From Phocaeicola sp. (lineage in GTDB: Bacteria > Bacteroidota > Bacteroidia > Bacteroidales > Bacteroidaceae): a stretch of 33,761 nt of DNA. The position numbers were made by a program, and so were the translations under genes. The stretch is taken from assembly GCA_020026225.1 (NCBI GenBank), contig JAHHQU010000026.1, forward strand, positions 1-33,761. Direction: 5' to 3'. Position 1 is the stretch's first letter. The number at the start of each line of letters is the position of its first letter. Positions 24,988-33,442 of the stretch are shown here, piece by piece. Below the pieces are notes generated by a model. That model was not told the origin of the DNA, did no database searches, and saw only the letters and a program-made list of their open reading frames with translations.

Positions 24988-25767
24988 TTAAAATTTGAAG
25001 CTGCATTGTAGTCCCACTCCTTGTATGTGTCTACGTTGCACGTCATTAAATATTGTAGGTTCCAGTTTCATTCCCAAGTCTTTAGAAATATCGAAGTCTG
25101 ACAATTCGGCGTCTACATAGGCGTCGATAACCGACAATAGATAAACACCAATGAAGGCAAAGATACTCAAGTCACGTTGGCGACGGTAAAGATCTTTTCC
25201 TTTTCGGAATCTTTCTTCAAAACGCTTACGGTCGGTATTGATGTCAAAGCCCGGCGGCAGAAAATCCAAGTAACTGTCGTTGTTTGGATTATTGCTCATG
25301 ATATCCTGATAGGCTTGTGAATAGTCTTTATACATCTTTGAGTTCCAAGTCAAAGCATAGGCACAACCTACAAAACCTCCATAAATGATAGGAAGTTTCC
25401 AGTATTTCCGATTGTAGATTTGTCCGGCACCTGGTATGACCATTGCCAGCCATAATGATTTCTGAGAGTCGGGAATCCATTTGACTTTCGGTTTTGGAGC
25501 TTCTCTGAGGAGCGAATCGCTTTGCATGGCCAATTTTGCAGTATCTACAGGAGCTTCCAGCATATTGATATCATCAGTCGATTTCTGCTGGTTATCTGCA
25601 GATTTCAAGGCCTTTCGATTGTTTCGCTTTTCCACTTGGACGGGTTCATTCGTCATTTTGGTGCGATGTTTGCGTGCACGTTGAGCTTGCGCTTCCGATG
25701 TTCCCGAAAACGCTGCCGCCAAACACAGCAGAAAATACAAAAAATATGTTATGAATCGTGGTCTCAA
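24988..25767 (-). CDS. DUF5683 domain protein, exported and membrane-associated
   Basis: This 259-residue protein has an N-terminal signal sequence or anchor (about 7-27). A charged linker follows, then the DUF5683 core beginning SLWLAMVIPGAGQIYNRKYW with hydrophobic helices, and a beta-rich C-terminus ending QCSFKF. The function is unknown. Its start codon overlaps the parB stop by 4 nt (25764-25767), which points to translational coupling. The lytic transglycosylase gene follows 3 nt later. The position suggests a link between chromosome segregation and envelope growth, but nothing in the sequence proves it. Confidence 0.85.
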   Translation of the reverse strand: MRPRFITYFLYFLLCLAAAFSGTSEAQAQRARKHRTKMTNEPVQVEKRNNRKALKSADNQQKSTDDINMLEAPVDTAKLAMQSDSLLREAPKPKVKWIPDSQKSLWLAMVIPGAGQIYNRKYWKLPIIYGGFVGCAYALTWNSKMYKDYSQAYQDIMSNNPNNDSYLDFLPPGFDINTDRKRFEERFRKGKDLYRRQRDLSIFAFIGVYLLSVIDAYVDAELSDFDISKDLGMKLEPTIFNDVQRRHIQGVGLQCSFKF

Positions 25768-26681
25768 TTTTCAGAATTGTTTTGTTCGGTTGTTTTTAAT
25801 GAATCCAGGATTTCCATGATTCGTTCCAGGTCGGCTTCATTGGCAAATGGTATACTAATTTTCCCTTTCCCCTTTTGGCTGCATGAGAGTTGTACTTTCG
25901 TTCCGAAGAAACTGCAGAGGTGATCTTGAAGCATGGTGTATGTTTCTGAAAGTTTTGCTCCTTTAGGAGCGATTTTCTTTCCGGCTGATTCGATGCTTTC
26001 ACCATAGGTAAGAGCTTTTACCATTTCTTCTACTTTTCTTACGGAATAGCCGTTGGCCAAGATTTCATTAAAGATACGAATTTGTGCTTTAGGGTCATCT
26101 AATGCCAGCAAAGCCCTTGCATGGCCCATGTCAATTTCCTTGTTCTTCAAGGCTACCTGAATGATGGCAGGCAACTTAAGCAGACGCAAGTAATTAGCTA
26201 TTGTAGTACGCTTTTTACCTACTCTTTCGCTCAAGCGTTCCTGAGTAAGTTCGTACTGTTCTATCAAGTGTTGATAAGCCAAAGCGATTTCCAAGGAATT
26301 CAAGTCTTCGCGTTGGATATTTTCAATCAATGCCATTTCCATGACATTTTCATCGCTGGCTGTGCGGATATATGCAGGTATAGTCTGTAATCCAGCCAAA
26401 AGAGAAGCACGGTATCGACGTTCTCCTGCAATAATCTGGTATGAATCTGTATCCACTTCACGCAAAGTGATTGGTTGGATGATTCCGATTTCGGCAATGG
26501 AGTCAGCAAGCTCTTGCAGGGCAATCGGATCAAATTCACGTCGCGGCTGGTTTGGATTTACTGAAATCTTGCTTAATTCAATTTCATTGATTGAGGAAGA
26601 TCCTGAAGTCTTAACTTCTTCTTCCGTAGAAATCAGTGCGTCTAGTCCGCGGCCCAAAGTAAATTTCTTCTGTACTGCCAT
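25764..26681 (-). CDS. parB: Chromosome partitioning protein ParB
   Basis: ParB binds parS sites, spreads as a CTP-dependent clamp and stimulates ParA. The 305-residue protein contains NPNQPRREF (42-50) and the CTP-binding motif GERRYRA (86-92). A helix-turn-helix follows in the LSERVGKKRTTIANYLRLLKL region, and the C-terminal part is dimerisation-like. The N-terminal KFTLGRGLDALI is typical of chromosomal ParB. It follows parA after 8 nt and overlaps the next gene. No canonical parS 16-mer was found in the window; the nearest resemblance is the palindrome at 291-308. Confidence 0.96.
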   Translation of the reverse strand: MAVQKKFTLGRGLDALISTEEEVKTSGSSSINEIELSKISVNPNQPRREFDPIALQELADSIAEIGIIQPITLREVDTDSYQIIAGERRYRASLLAGLQTIPAYIRTASDENVMEMALIENIQREDLNSLEIALAYQHLIEQYELTQERLSERVGKKRTTIANYLRLLKLPAIIQVALKNKEIDMGHARALLALDDPKAQIRIFNEILANGYSVRKVEEMVKALTYGESIESAGKKIAPKGAKLSETYTMLQDHLCSFFGTKVQLSCSQKGKGKISIPFANEADLERIMEILDSLKTTEQNNSEN

Positions 26682-26689
26682 GTCTTTTT

Positions 26690-27457
26690 TTACTTACTAT
26701 TTCTGGTTATAATTTCTTTGGCCAAAGCCAAATGGTTCTTGGCTCCTGTTGAATCAGCGTCGTATAAGATAGCGGGGATTCCGTGGCTGGGAGCTTCACT
26801 TAATTTTACATTACGTTGGATAATGGTCTTGAACACTAACTCTTGGAAATGACGTTTTACTTCATCGTAAATCTGGTTGGCCAGACGCAAACGGGAGTCG
26901 AACATCGTAAGCAAGAAACCTTCAATTTCCAGTGCTGGGTTCAGCTTGGTCTTAATTATTTTTATGGTGTTGAGCAGCTTGCTGATTCCTTCCAGTGCGA
27001 AGTATTCACATTGAACTGGAATGATAACAGAATCAGCGGCTGTTAAAGCGTTGATGGTAATCAATCCCAGTGAAGGAGAGCAGTCAATAAGAATATAATC
27101 ATAATATTTCTTCAGCGGCTCCAACGCATGTTTCATTATTTTTTCTCTGTTCTCTAAATTCAACATCTCAATTTCGGCTCCTACGAGGTCGATATGAGAA
27201 GGAATGATGTCTAATCCGTCAATATCGGTTTCATAAATGGCATCGGTAATTTCGGCTTTGTTGATCAGACATTCATAGATGGAACAGTCTATATCTTTCA
27301 AATCAACTCCTAATCCAGATGATGCATTTGCCTGAGGATCGGCATCAATAACCAGCACTTTCTTCTCGAGAGTGGCCAGTGAAGCAGCCAAGTTAATGGT
27401 AGTAGTTGTTTTACCTACGCCACCCTTTTGGTTGGCTAAAGCAATAATTTTTCCCAT
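26690..27457 (-). CDS. parA: Chromosome partitioning ATPase ParA (Soj)
   Basis: ParA is a deviant Walker A ATPase that works with ParB to separate replicated origins. The 255-residue protein has KGGVGKTTT (11-19), the Walker A' region VLVIDADPQANAS and a Walker B ILIDCSPS. There is no N-terminal DNA-binding extension, which marks a chromosomal Soj-type protein. It is the first gene of parA-parB-DUF5683-lytic transglycosylase. The predicted leader is unusually long for this window (about 110 nt) and contains repeats and nested hairpins. Confidence 0.97.
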   Translation of the reverse strand: MGKIIALANQKGGVGKTTTTINLAASLATLEKKVLVIDADPQANASSGLGVDLKDIDCSIYECLINKAEITDAIYETDIDGLDIIPSHIDLVGAEIEMLNLENREKIMKHALEPLKKYYDYILIDCSPSLGLITINALTAADSVIIPVQCEYFALEGISKLLNTIKIIKTKLNPALEIEGFLLTMFDSRLRLANQIYDEVKRHFQELVFKTIIQRNVKLSEAPSHGIPAILYDADSTGAKNHLALAKEIITRNSK

Positions 27458-27513
27458 ATTAATCAGTTTATTCAGCTTGCGAAGTAACTAATAATTGGCG
27501 ATAGTACCTATTA

Positions 27514-27557
27514 AAAAGCAGGCACTTTATTGAAAGTGTTGATAACTTACTGCTTTT
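27514..27557 (-). promoter_or_regulatory. Nested hairpin in the parA leader, attenuator-like
   Basis: AAAAGCAG (27514-27521) and CTGCTTTT (27550-27557) are perfect 8-bp arms. They enclose a second perfect hairpin, CACTTT/AAAGTG (27523-27528 and 27533-27538). On the minus strand the structure ends in CTGCTTTTTAA, a T5 run. It is downstream of the predicted parA start of transcription. Confidence 0.45.
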
Positions 27558-27568
27558 GTTAATAACTT
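27537..27568. repeat. Direct repeat with 20-bp period upstream of parA
   Basis: TGTTGATAACTT (27537-27548) and TGTTAATAACTT (27557-27568) differ at one position and are spaced by exactly two helical turns. They lie just downstream of the predicted parA -7 box, a position suited to an operator. The reverse complement, TTATCAACA, is one base from the DnaA box TTATCCACA. Confidence 0.6.
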
Positions 27569-27576
27569 CAATGCGA

Positions 27577-27584
27577 CAAATATA
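27577..27584 (-). promoter_or_regulatory. -7 box of the parAB operon
   Basis: Minus-strand TATATTTG is an exact TAnnTTTG match with no convincing -33 box. A TTATCTGATAA palindrome (27591-27601) lies just upstream. Confidence 0.5.
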
Positions 27585-27655
27585 CGCATTTTATCTGATA
27601 AGTGGTTTCTGTTTGAGAAGATTAAGATTTGTAAACGTATTGTCATCTTAAAATC

Positions 27656-27687
27656 TTGTGCCATAAATGGAATTTATTGTAACTTTA
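27656..27687 (+). promoter_or_regulatory. Probable promoter of surE-lpxB
   Basis: TTGTG (27656-27660), 19 bp and TAACTTTA (27680-27687) match the consensus except for the last base of the -7 box. The predicted leader of about 33 nt fits the start at 27727, not the upstream ATG at 27667. Confidence 0.45.
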
Positions 27688-27726
27688 CATACTCTAATAA
27701 TAATCATAAATAATAATCATAGATTT

Positions 27727-28500
27727 ATGGCGAACTCAAGACCTCTTATTTTGCTGTCGAACGATGACGGCTATCTTGCAAAAGGAATCAATGAACTTAT
27801 TCACATACTACGTAGTGTAGCTGATTTAGTGGTGGTGGCTCCCGATGGGCCGCGTTCAGGGGCTTCGGCTTCCATCACATCCATTCAGCCACTTCATTTT
27901 GTTAAGGTACAGGAGGAGGAAGGACTGGTTGTTTATAAATGCAACGGGACGCCGGTTGATTGCATCAAATTGGGGCTTAGTACCATTGTTCCACATCGTC
28001 CGGATTTGGTGATTGGTGGAATTAATCATGGTGACAATTCTTCGGTTAATGTGCATTATTCTGGTACGATGGGAGTAGTTATTGAAGGATGTTTGAAGGC
28101 AATTCCTTCTATTGGATTCTCTTTGTGTGACCATAGTGAAGATGCTGATTTCAAGGCTTGTTTACCTTATGTGCGGCGTGTAGTGGATGAGGTGTTGAAA
28201 CATGGCCTTCCATACGGAACATGCTTGAATGTGAATATCCCGAAAGGTGATGAATTAAAGGGAGTTCGTGTCTGCCGACAGACCGATGGGGTATGGACTA
28301 AAGAATTTGAACCTTGTTTTCATCCTAAAGGAAGTAACTACTTCTGGTTGACAGGTGTTTATGTAAATAATGAACCTGATGCTGAGGATACAGATCATTG
28401 GGCACTTAGTCATGGATATGTAGCCGTAACTCCTACGCAGATTGATATGACAGCGTATGGATTGATTGAAGAAATGAACAATTGGAATTTGAACGTATGA
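27727..28500 (+). CDS. surE: 5'/3'-nucleotidase SurE
   Basis: SurE is a metal-dependent nucleoside monophosphate phosphatase. The 257-residue form has the signature LLSNDDGY (9-16; Asp13 and Asp14 bind metal), then GTPVDCIKLG. The segment GGINHGDNSSVNVHYSGT contributes the remaining ligands and phosphate contacts. An in-frame ATG at 27667 would add 20 hydrophobic residues upstream of MANSRP, but it precedes the predicted promoter, so it is rejected. Its stop overlaps the lpxB start by 4 nt (ATGA), indicating translational coupling. Confidence 0.95.
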   Translation: MANSRPLILLSNDDGYLAKGINELIHILRSVADLVVVAPDGPRSGASASITSIQPLHFVKVQEEEGLVVYKCNGTPVDCIKLGLSTIVPHRPDLVIGGINHGDNSSVNVHYSGTMGVVIEGCLKAIPSIGFSLCDHSEDADFKACLPYVRRVVDEVLKHGLPYGTCLNVNIPKGDELKGVRVCRQTDGVWTKEFEPCFHPKGSNYFWLTGVYVNNEPDAEDTDHWALSHGYVAVTPTQIDMTAYGLIEEMNNWNLNV

Positions 28501-29627
28501 AATATTATTTGATAGTTGGAGAGGCTTCCGGTGATTTGCATGCTTCAAATCTGATGCGTGCTATCCGGGAAAAAGATGCCCAGGCAGAATTCCGTTTCTT
28601 TGGAGGTGATCTGATGGCAGCTGTGGGAGGAACTCGTGTGAAACATTATAAGGAGTTGGCTTATATGGGCTTTATTCCCGTATTGCTTCATCTCCGTACT
28701 ATCTTTCACAATATGGATTATTGCAAACAGGATATTTGCCGATGGAATCCAGACGTACTTATTTTGGTAGATTATCCAGGCTTTAATTTGAAAATCGCCA
28801 AGTACATCAGGAAGCAGACGCAGATACCTATTTATTATTATATTTCTCCTAAAATATGGGCTTGGAAAGAATTTCGTATCAAGAATATCAAACGAGATGT
28901 GGATGAATTGTTCTCGATTCTTCCTTTTGAGGTGGAATTCTTTAAAAAGCACGAATACCAGATTCATTACGTCGGTAATCCGAGTGTTGATGCTGTAGAG
29001 GAATATTGCAAAAATCATCCAAAGGATAAGGCTCAATTCTTGTCGGAAAATGCTCTTACAGATAAACCGTTGGTGGCTCTTCTGGCTGGTAGTAGAAAGC
29101 AAGAAATAAAGGACAATCTTACAAGGATGATTGAGGCTTCCCGCGATTTTCCTGATTATCAGTTCGTTGTTGCAGGTGCTCCTGGAATAGAACCTGCATT
29201 TTACCGTCAGTTTATGGCTGATGATACGAAGATTTTGTTTGGTAAGACATATGATTTGTTGCACTATTCTGAAGCTGCATTGGTCACATCTGGAACTGCT
29301 ACGTTAGAGACTGCATTGTTTCATGTGCCTCAGGTAGTTTGTTATTATACAGCCGCTGGAAAATTGGTTTCCTTCTTACGTAAGTTGGTTTTGAAAGTTA
29401 AATTCATTTCGTTGGTGAATTTGATAGCCGGTGAGGAAGTCGTGACAGAATTGGTGGCAGATGGAATGAAAGTACCGAATGTCAAAGCTGAATTGAAACG
29501 CATCTTGCCTGGAGGGGAAGGTAGGCAAGCTATGCTCGATGGTTATCGCCGGATTGATGAAATCTTGGGTAAAGCTGGTGCTTCAGAAAAGGCGGCCACG
29601 GAAATCATTCGTTGCTTGAATCGATAA
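28497..29627 (+). CDS. lpxB: Lipid-A-disaccharide synthase
   Basis: LpxB joins UDP-diacylglucosamine and lipid X to form the tetra-acyl disaccharide of lipid A at the inner membrane. The 376-residue protein starts with MKYYLIVGEASGDLHASNL and contains the DVLILVDYPGFNLKIAKYIR segment. It also has PIYYYISPKIWAWKEFRIK and the donor-site SGTATLETAL. A slightly longer frame from 28482 exists, but the ATGA overlap with surE and the family N-terminus favour 28497. The surE-lpxB pairing is a typical Bacteroidetes arrangement. Confidence 0.97.
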   Translation: MKYYLIVGEASGDLHASNLMRAIREKDAQAEFRFFGGDLMAAVGGTRVKHYKELAYMGFIPVLLHLRTIFHNMDYCKQDICRWNPDVLILVDYPGFNLKIAKYIRKQTQIPIYYYISPKIWAWKEFRIKNIKRDVDELFSILPFEVEFFKKHEYQIHYVGNPSVDAVEEYCKNHPKDKAQFLSENALTDKPLVALLAGSRKQEIKDNLTRMIEASRDFPDYQFVVAGAPGIEPAFYRQFMADDTKILFGKTYDLLHYSEAALVTSGTATLETALFHVPQVVCYYTAAGKLVSFLRKLVLKVKFISLVNLIAGEEVVTELVADGMKVPNVKAELKRILPGGEGRQAMLDGYRRIDEILGKAGASEKAATEIIRCLNR

Positions 29628-29649
29628 TTTTTCATTATTCGTTGATGGA

Positions 29650-29699
29650 AAAACAGCAGTCCCTCAGGTAATCCTATTTACCTGAGGGACTGCTGTTTT
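29650..29699. terminator. Bidirectional terminator between lpxB and cdsA
   Basis: Arms 29650-29671 and 29678-29699 form a perfect 22-bp stem with a 6-nt loop TCCTAT. The base is AAAA/TTTT, giving T-runs on both strands. It lies 22 nt after the lpxB stop and 22 nt past the cdsA stop. Confidence 0.92.
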
Positions 29700-29721
29700 C
29701 TATTTGATTGGATTAATCGGA

Positions 29722-30561
29722 TCAGAGGGAAGTGATGAAATAGAGGTAAACAACTGCTGCTGGGACAGCCATTAATGTACTGTCAAATCGGTCGAGCATT
29801 CCACCGTGTCCTGGTAAAATGTTTCCTGAATCTTTAATGCCCAAAGTTCTTTTCAACAATGATTCGGTCAAGTCCCCCCATGTTCCGAATAGAACCACAG
29901 TCAAACCTAGTCCTATCCACATCGGCATGGAAAGAATTGGGAAAAAGTGCGACATAATTACGGCAGCAAGAATGCTGAACACTCCACCACCAATTGAGCC
30001 TTCCCATGATTTCTTTGGCGAAATACGTTCAAATAAGCGGTGCTTTCCGAACAGCATGCCTGTACAGTAAGCTCCACTGTCATTCACCCAGTTGAAGATG
30101 AAAATAGAAAGTGGGAGAATCGGATTGAATTCGGTTGAAGTTCCTGTCTCTGAAGTGTGGAATGCCAAAACGTTTAACAAGGCAAATGGAAGAGCAATAT
30201 AAATTTGGCTCATCATGGTAAAAGCCCAGTTATGTACGGGATTCTTACGCTTTAAATAAAGTTCACTTATAATCAAGTAAATCATCAGCAGAAGGTATGG
30301 GGATAAAATACCCATTTGACCAGGTTGGATTCCTAAGTAGGCAAATCCCAAAAAAAGAAATATACCGGCAAGCATTGAAATCGGCTTGTTGATTTGTACT
30401 TCTCCTGTTTTGCTGAGGAGATTTCCAAACTCATGGATAGTGAGTGCGCTAATGAGTGCAAACAGAATACAGAATGGAATCGGACCAGCTAGTGTACATC
30501 CTACTAGCACAGTGACGAATATAATACCTGTTACTGCTCGTTGGATAAAATTGTTTTTCAT
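29722..30561 (-). CDS. cdsA: Phosphatidate cytidylyltransferase
   Basis: CdsA makes CDP-diacylglycerol from CTP and phosphatidic acid, the precursor of membrane phospholipids. The 279-residue inner-membrane protein has about seven or eight hydrophobic segments. The family signature lies near the C-terminus: SLLKRTLGIKDSG followed by LPGHGGMLDRFDS, including the metal-binding Asp residues. It follows rsfS-ftsH in the same direction, but a strong hairpin (30646-30682) lies between. No consensus -7 box was seen in the 84 nt before its start, so its promoter is unresolved. Confidence 0.96.
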   Translation of the reverse strand: MKNNFIQRAVTGIIFVTVLVGCTLAGPIPFCILFALISALTIHEFGNLLSKTGEVQINKPISMLAGIFLFLGFAYLGIQPGQMGILSPYLLLMIYLIISELYLKRKNPVHNWAFTMMSQIYIALPFALLNVLAFHTSETGTSTEFNPILPLSIFIFNWVNDSGAYCTGMLFGKHRLFERISPKKSWEGSIGGGVFSILAAVIMSHFFPILSMPMWIGLGLTVVLFGTWGDLTESLLKRTLGIKDSGNILPGHGGMLDRFDSTLMAVPAAVVYLYFITSL

Positions 30562-30645
30562 ACAAGAAAAGTTTTAAAGGTTATTCTGTTTGAATTGAAA
30601 CGTGGCATACGAATGAATTAGGGTATGTCTAAGAGTTTATAAAAT

Positions 30646-30682
30646 ATCAGATTGAGAGGCAGAGTCCGCCTCTCAATCTGAT
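30646..30682 (-). terminator. Terminator of ftsH
   Basis: Arms 30646-30660 and 30668-30682 form a perfect 15-bp stem with a 7-nt loop, 9 nt after the ftsH stop. ATTTTAT follows on the minus strand. Confidence 0.82.
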
Positions 30683-30691
30683 TTCCTTTTT

Positions 30692-32785
30692 TTAAGCTTT
30701 ATTATCTGTATCTTCAGACTGTGTTTTGTTGTCTGTTTCAGCCTCGGTGACATCAGTAGCAGGAGCTGGTTGGGCTTCTGTTTCGTGGTTTGCATTCTCC
30801 GTTTCAGTTGGAGTGTTTTCTGCTTCCAATTGCTTCTGCTCGTCCGCCTCTTTTGCTTCTAAGGCTTTCTTGTTTTCTTCTTCAGCGGCCATGATTTCTT
30901 CTGTGCGAGAAGTCCAAGGACGTTTGCCGAAAATCTTTTCTACATCTTCAGCGTAGATCACTTCCTTATCTATTAATAGTTGGGCAAGTTGGTTATGACC
31001 TTCACGATGATGGTTGAGCAACTCTTTTGCACGAGCATACTGCTCATCAATCATCTTCTGGACCTCTTGGTCGATAACCTGTGCTGTATGTTCGCTGTAT
31101 GGCTTGTTGAAATTGTATTCGTTGTTGTTGTAGTAGCACAAGTTCGGCAATTTGTCACTCATTCCTGCATAGGCAATCATGCCGTAAGCTTGTTTGGTAA
31201 CACGTTCCAAATCGTTCATGGCACCAGTTGATATCTGCCCAATGAAAAGTTCTTCAGCCGCACGACCGCCCAAAGTGGCACACATCTCGTCTAGCATTTG
31301 TTCTTTGGTAGTAATTTGTCTTTCTTCTGGCAAGTACCAAGCTGCACCCAATGCACGTCCACGAGGAACGATTGTTACTTTTACCAAAGGGTTGGCATGT
31401 TCCAAGAACCAAGAGATAGTAGCGTGTCCAGCTTCATGCAAGGCTATGGAGCGTTTCTCAGCCATAGTCATAACTTGAGTCTTCTTTTCCAATCCGCCAA
31501 CGATACGATCGACGGCAGCCATAAAATCTTCTTTACTAACCGCTTTTTTGTTGTGACGAGCTGCTATCAAAGCTGCTTCGTTACATACATTGGCAATGTC
31601 GGCTCCACTAAATCCTGGTGTCTGTCGAGCGAGGAGGTCTATATCTACCGTATTGTCTAATTTTAAATTGCGGATATGTACTCCAAACACTTCTTTACGT
31701 TCGTTCAAGTCGGGTAAATCGACATAAATTTGTCGGTCGAAACGTCCTGCACGAAGAAGAGCTTTATCCAAAATATCCACTCGGTTTGTTGCTGCCAAGA
31801 TGATGACGCCGCTGTTTGAACCGAATCCGTCCATTTCTGTAAGCAGCTGGTTCAACGTGTTTTCTCGTTCATCGTTTCCACCCATGCTTGGATTCTTGCC
31901 ACGGGCACGGCCCACAGCATCAATTTCGTCAATGAAAATGATGCAAGGTGATTTTTCTTTAGCTTGGCGGAAAAGGTCACGTACACGGGATGCACCTACA
32001 CCGACAAACATTTCCACGAAATCAGAACCTGAAATGGAGAAGAAAGGAACGTCCGCTTCACCTGCAACAGCTTTAGCCAATAAGGTCTTACCTGTTCCCG
32101 GAGGGCCTACTAACAATGCACCTTTTGGAATCTTACCTCCCAATTCTGTATATTTCTGTGGCTTTTTCAAGAAGTCGACAATTTCTTGAACCTCTTGTTT
32201 GGCTGCAGCTTGACCTGCAACGTCTTTAAAGGTAATACGGGTGGAACCTTTTTCAAAAAGCTGAGCTTTGCTTTTGCCTACATTGAAGACTCCGCCAGGA
32301 CCTCCAGAACCACCATTGCCCATTCGTCTCATCAAGAAGAACCAAAGTCCGATGAAGAAGATGATAGGAGCGATGTTCCAGAAAACCATTCCGAAATAGT
32401 CGTTTCTTTTCTCGTATCGGATAGAGCCAGTGAAGTTACCACTCTTTTCTTGCTCATCTAAGAATTTGTCCAACGATTCGTTTGAACCAATCTGCAAGTT
32501 GACAGAAGGGCTTCTGCCTACCTTAGAAGCATCTTTCTTGAAAACGTCTACAATATGGTCGGGTTTGATGAACATATCTACCGTGTTGTCATCATAGGCT
32601 ACGATTTTCTCTGCATAGCCTTTCTCTACCATTTCTTTAAATTCCGTATACGTAATTTCTTTGCTGGCGCTAGTCTCATCGCTCGTAAAGAAGAAATAAG
32701 CCATAACGACAGCAATTATAATGTACAGCCAACTTAAATTGGGGCGTGGTACATTCATTTTCTGTTTATTAGGGTTTTTGTCCAT
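30692..32785 (-). CDS. ftsH: ATP-dependent zinc metalloprotease FtsH
   Basis: FtsH degrades misfolded membrane proteins and short-lived regulators at the inner membrane. The 697-residue protein has two transmembrane helices (about 18-34 and 131-151) flanking a periplasmic domain, then a Gly-rich linker (157-165). The AAA domain has Walker A GPPGTGKT (227-234) and Walker B IIFIDE (282-287), with the arginine-finger region RAGRFDR. The protease motif HEAGH is at 450-454. The last 50 or so residues are acidic and low-complexity (Glu, Thr, Asp, Gln, Ala), probably disordered. rsfS lies 31 nt upstream and is probably cotranscribed. Confidence 0.97.
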   Translation of the reverse strand: MDKNPNKQKMNVPRPNLSWLYIIIAVVMAYFFFTSDETSASKEITYTEFKEMVEKGYAEKIVAYDDNTVDMFIKPDHIVDVFKKDASKVGRSPSVNLQIGSNESLDKFLDEQEKSGNFTGSIRYEKRNDYFGMVFWNIAPIIFFIGLWFFLMRRMGNGGSGGPGGVFNVGKSKAQLFEKGSTRITFKDVAGQAAAKQEVQEIVDFLKKPQKYTELGGKIPKGALLVGPPGTGKTLLAKAVAGEADVPFFSISGSDFVEMFVGVGASRVRDLFRQAKEKSPCIIFIDEIDAVGRARGKNPSMGGNDERENTLNQLLTEMDGFGSNSGVIILAATNRVDILDKALLRAGRFDRQIYVDLPDLNERKEVFGVHIRNLKLDNTVDIDLLARQTPGFSGADIANVCNEAALIAARHNKKAVSKEDFMAAVDRIVGGLEKKTQVMTMAEKRSIALHEAGHATISWFLEHANPLVKVTIVPRGRALGAAWYLPEERQITTKEQMLDEMCATLGGRAAEELFIGQISTGAMNDLERVTKQAYGMIAYAGMSDKLPNLCYYNNNEYNFNKPYSEHTAQVIDQEVQKMIDEQYARAKELLNHHREGHNQLAQLLIDKEVIYAEDVEKIFGKRPWTSRTEEIMAAEEENKKALEAKEADEQKQLEAENTPTETENANHETEAQPAPATDVTEAETDNKTQSEDTDNKA

Positions 32786-32816
32786 AATTCTTTGCGTGTT
32801 AAAAGTTGAGGTTAGT

Positions 32817-33176
32817 TTAATCTAAATCAGGAATTTCAGTCAGCTTGGCATCTTCCCACAAATGTTCCAAGTCGTAGAAATTTCTGGCTTCAGGAAGGAA
32901 TATGTGTACAATGACATCGCTGTAATCCATAGCTACCCATTCTGCGTTATTCAAACCATCTACGGCAGAAGGTTTGGTCCCTAACTCTTCTCTTACATAA
33001 TCTTTGATAGAGTCAACGATGGCCGCTACTTGGCTAGGGGAATTACCTTGACATATAATAAGGTAATTGCAAATAGTATCTTCAATTTCTGTCAAATTGG
33101 CGATTACGATGCCTTTCCCTTTCTTTTCTTGAATTCCTTCGGTTATTTTAGTGACTAATTGTTCTGTTTCGTTCAT
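32817..33176 (-). CDS. rsfS: Ribosome silencing factor RsfS
   Basis: RsfS (Iojap/YbeB family) binds ribosomal protein uL14 and blocks subunit joining in starvation. The 119-residue form starts MNETEQLVTKI and contains the conserved core IEDTICNYLIICQGNSPSQV. The family motif NAEWVAMDYSDVIVHIF and the terminal FYDLEHLWEDAK follow. The frame extends upstream to 33311, but the extra 45 residues are unlike the family and cross the predicted promoter (33224-33254). They are excluded. It leads the rsfS-ftsH unit. Confidence 0.95.
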   Translation of the reverse strand: MNETEQLVTKITEGIQEKKGKGIVIANLTEIEDTICNYLIICQGNSPSQVAAIVDSIKDYVREELGTKPSAVDGLNNAEWVAMDYSDVIVHIFLPEARNFYDLEHLWEDAKLTEIPDLD

Positions 33177-33223
33177 AGCTTTTAAAAAAAAAGTACTTTT
33201 GATATAAATATTTATAAGTAAGG

Positions 33224-33254
33224 CAAAGATACTTGCTTTTCTGCATTTCACGAA
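33224..33254 (-). promoter_or_regulatory. Promoter of rsfS-ftsH
   Basis: Minus-strand TTCG (33254-33251), 19 bp and TATCTTTG (33231-33224) form the promoter: exact -7 box, one mismatch in -33. The leader would be about 41 nt to the short start. Confidence 0.6.
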
Positions 33255-33374
33255 AGAAACGATACCTTTTTCCCTCTTTTTTACATTTTTTGAGGAGATA
33301 AAAGGGGACAAAAGCTTCTTAATACGATTTTTAAGGGAAAAATATATTTTTTTGAAAAAAAAGTCGCTAAAGTC

Positions 33375-33404
33375 TTTGTGTGTAAGAAAAAAGTATTACC
33401 TTTG
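33375..33404 (+). promoter_or_regulatory. Promoter of the tRNA-Gln pair
   Basis: TTTG (33375-33378), 18 bp and TACCTTTG (33397-33404) match both boxes. It starts transcription about 30 nt before the first tRNA. The preceding stretch (33255-33374) is AT-rich and holds nothing else recognised. Confidence 0.7.
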
Positions 33405-33442
33405 CATCGTCAAACAAAAAGACAAAGATATAAGTCAGTTAT

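Noticed and set aside
27667..27726. 20-residue N-terminal extension of SurE
   Set aside because: It starts upstream of the predicted -7 box and adds a low-complexity hydrophobic stretch before the canonical N-terminus.
33177..33311. 45-residue N-terminal extension of RsfS
   Set aside because: The extra residues do not resemble the family and lie across the predicted promoter; MNETEQ at 33176 fits.
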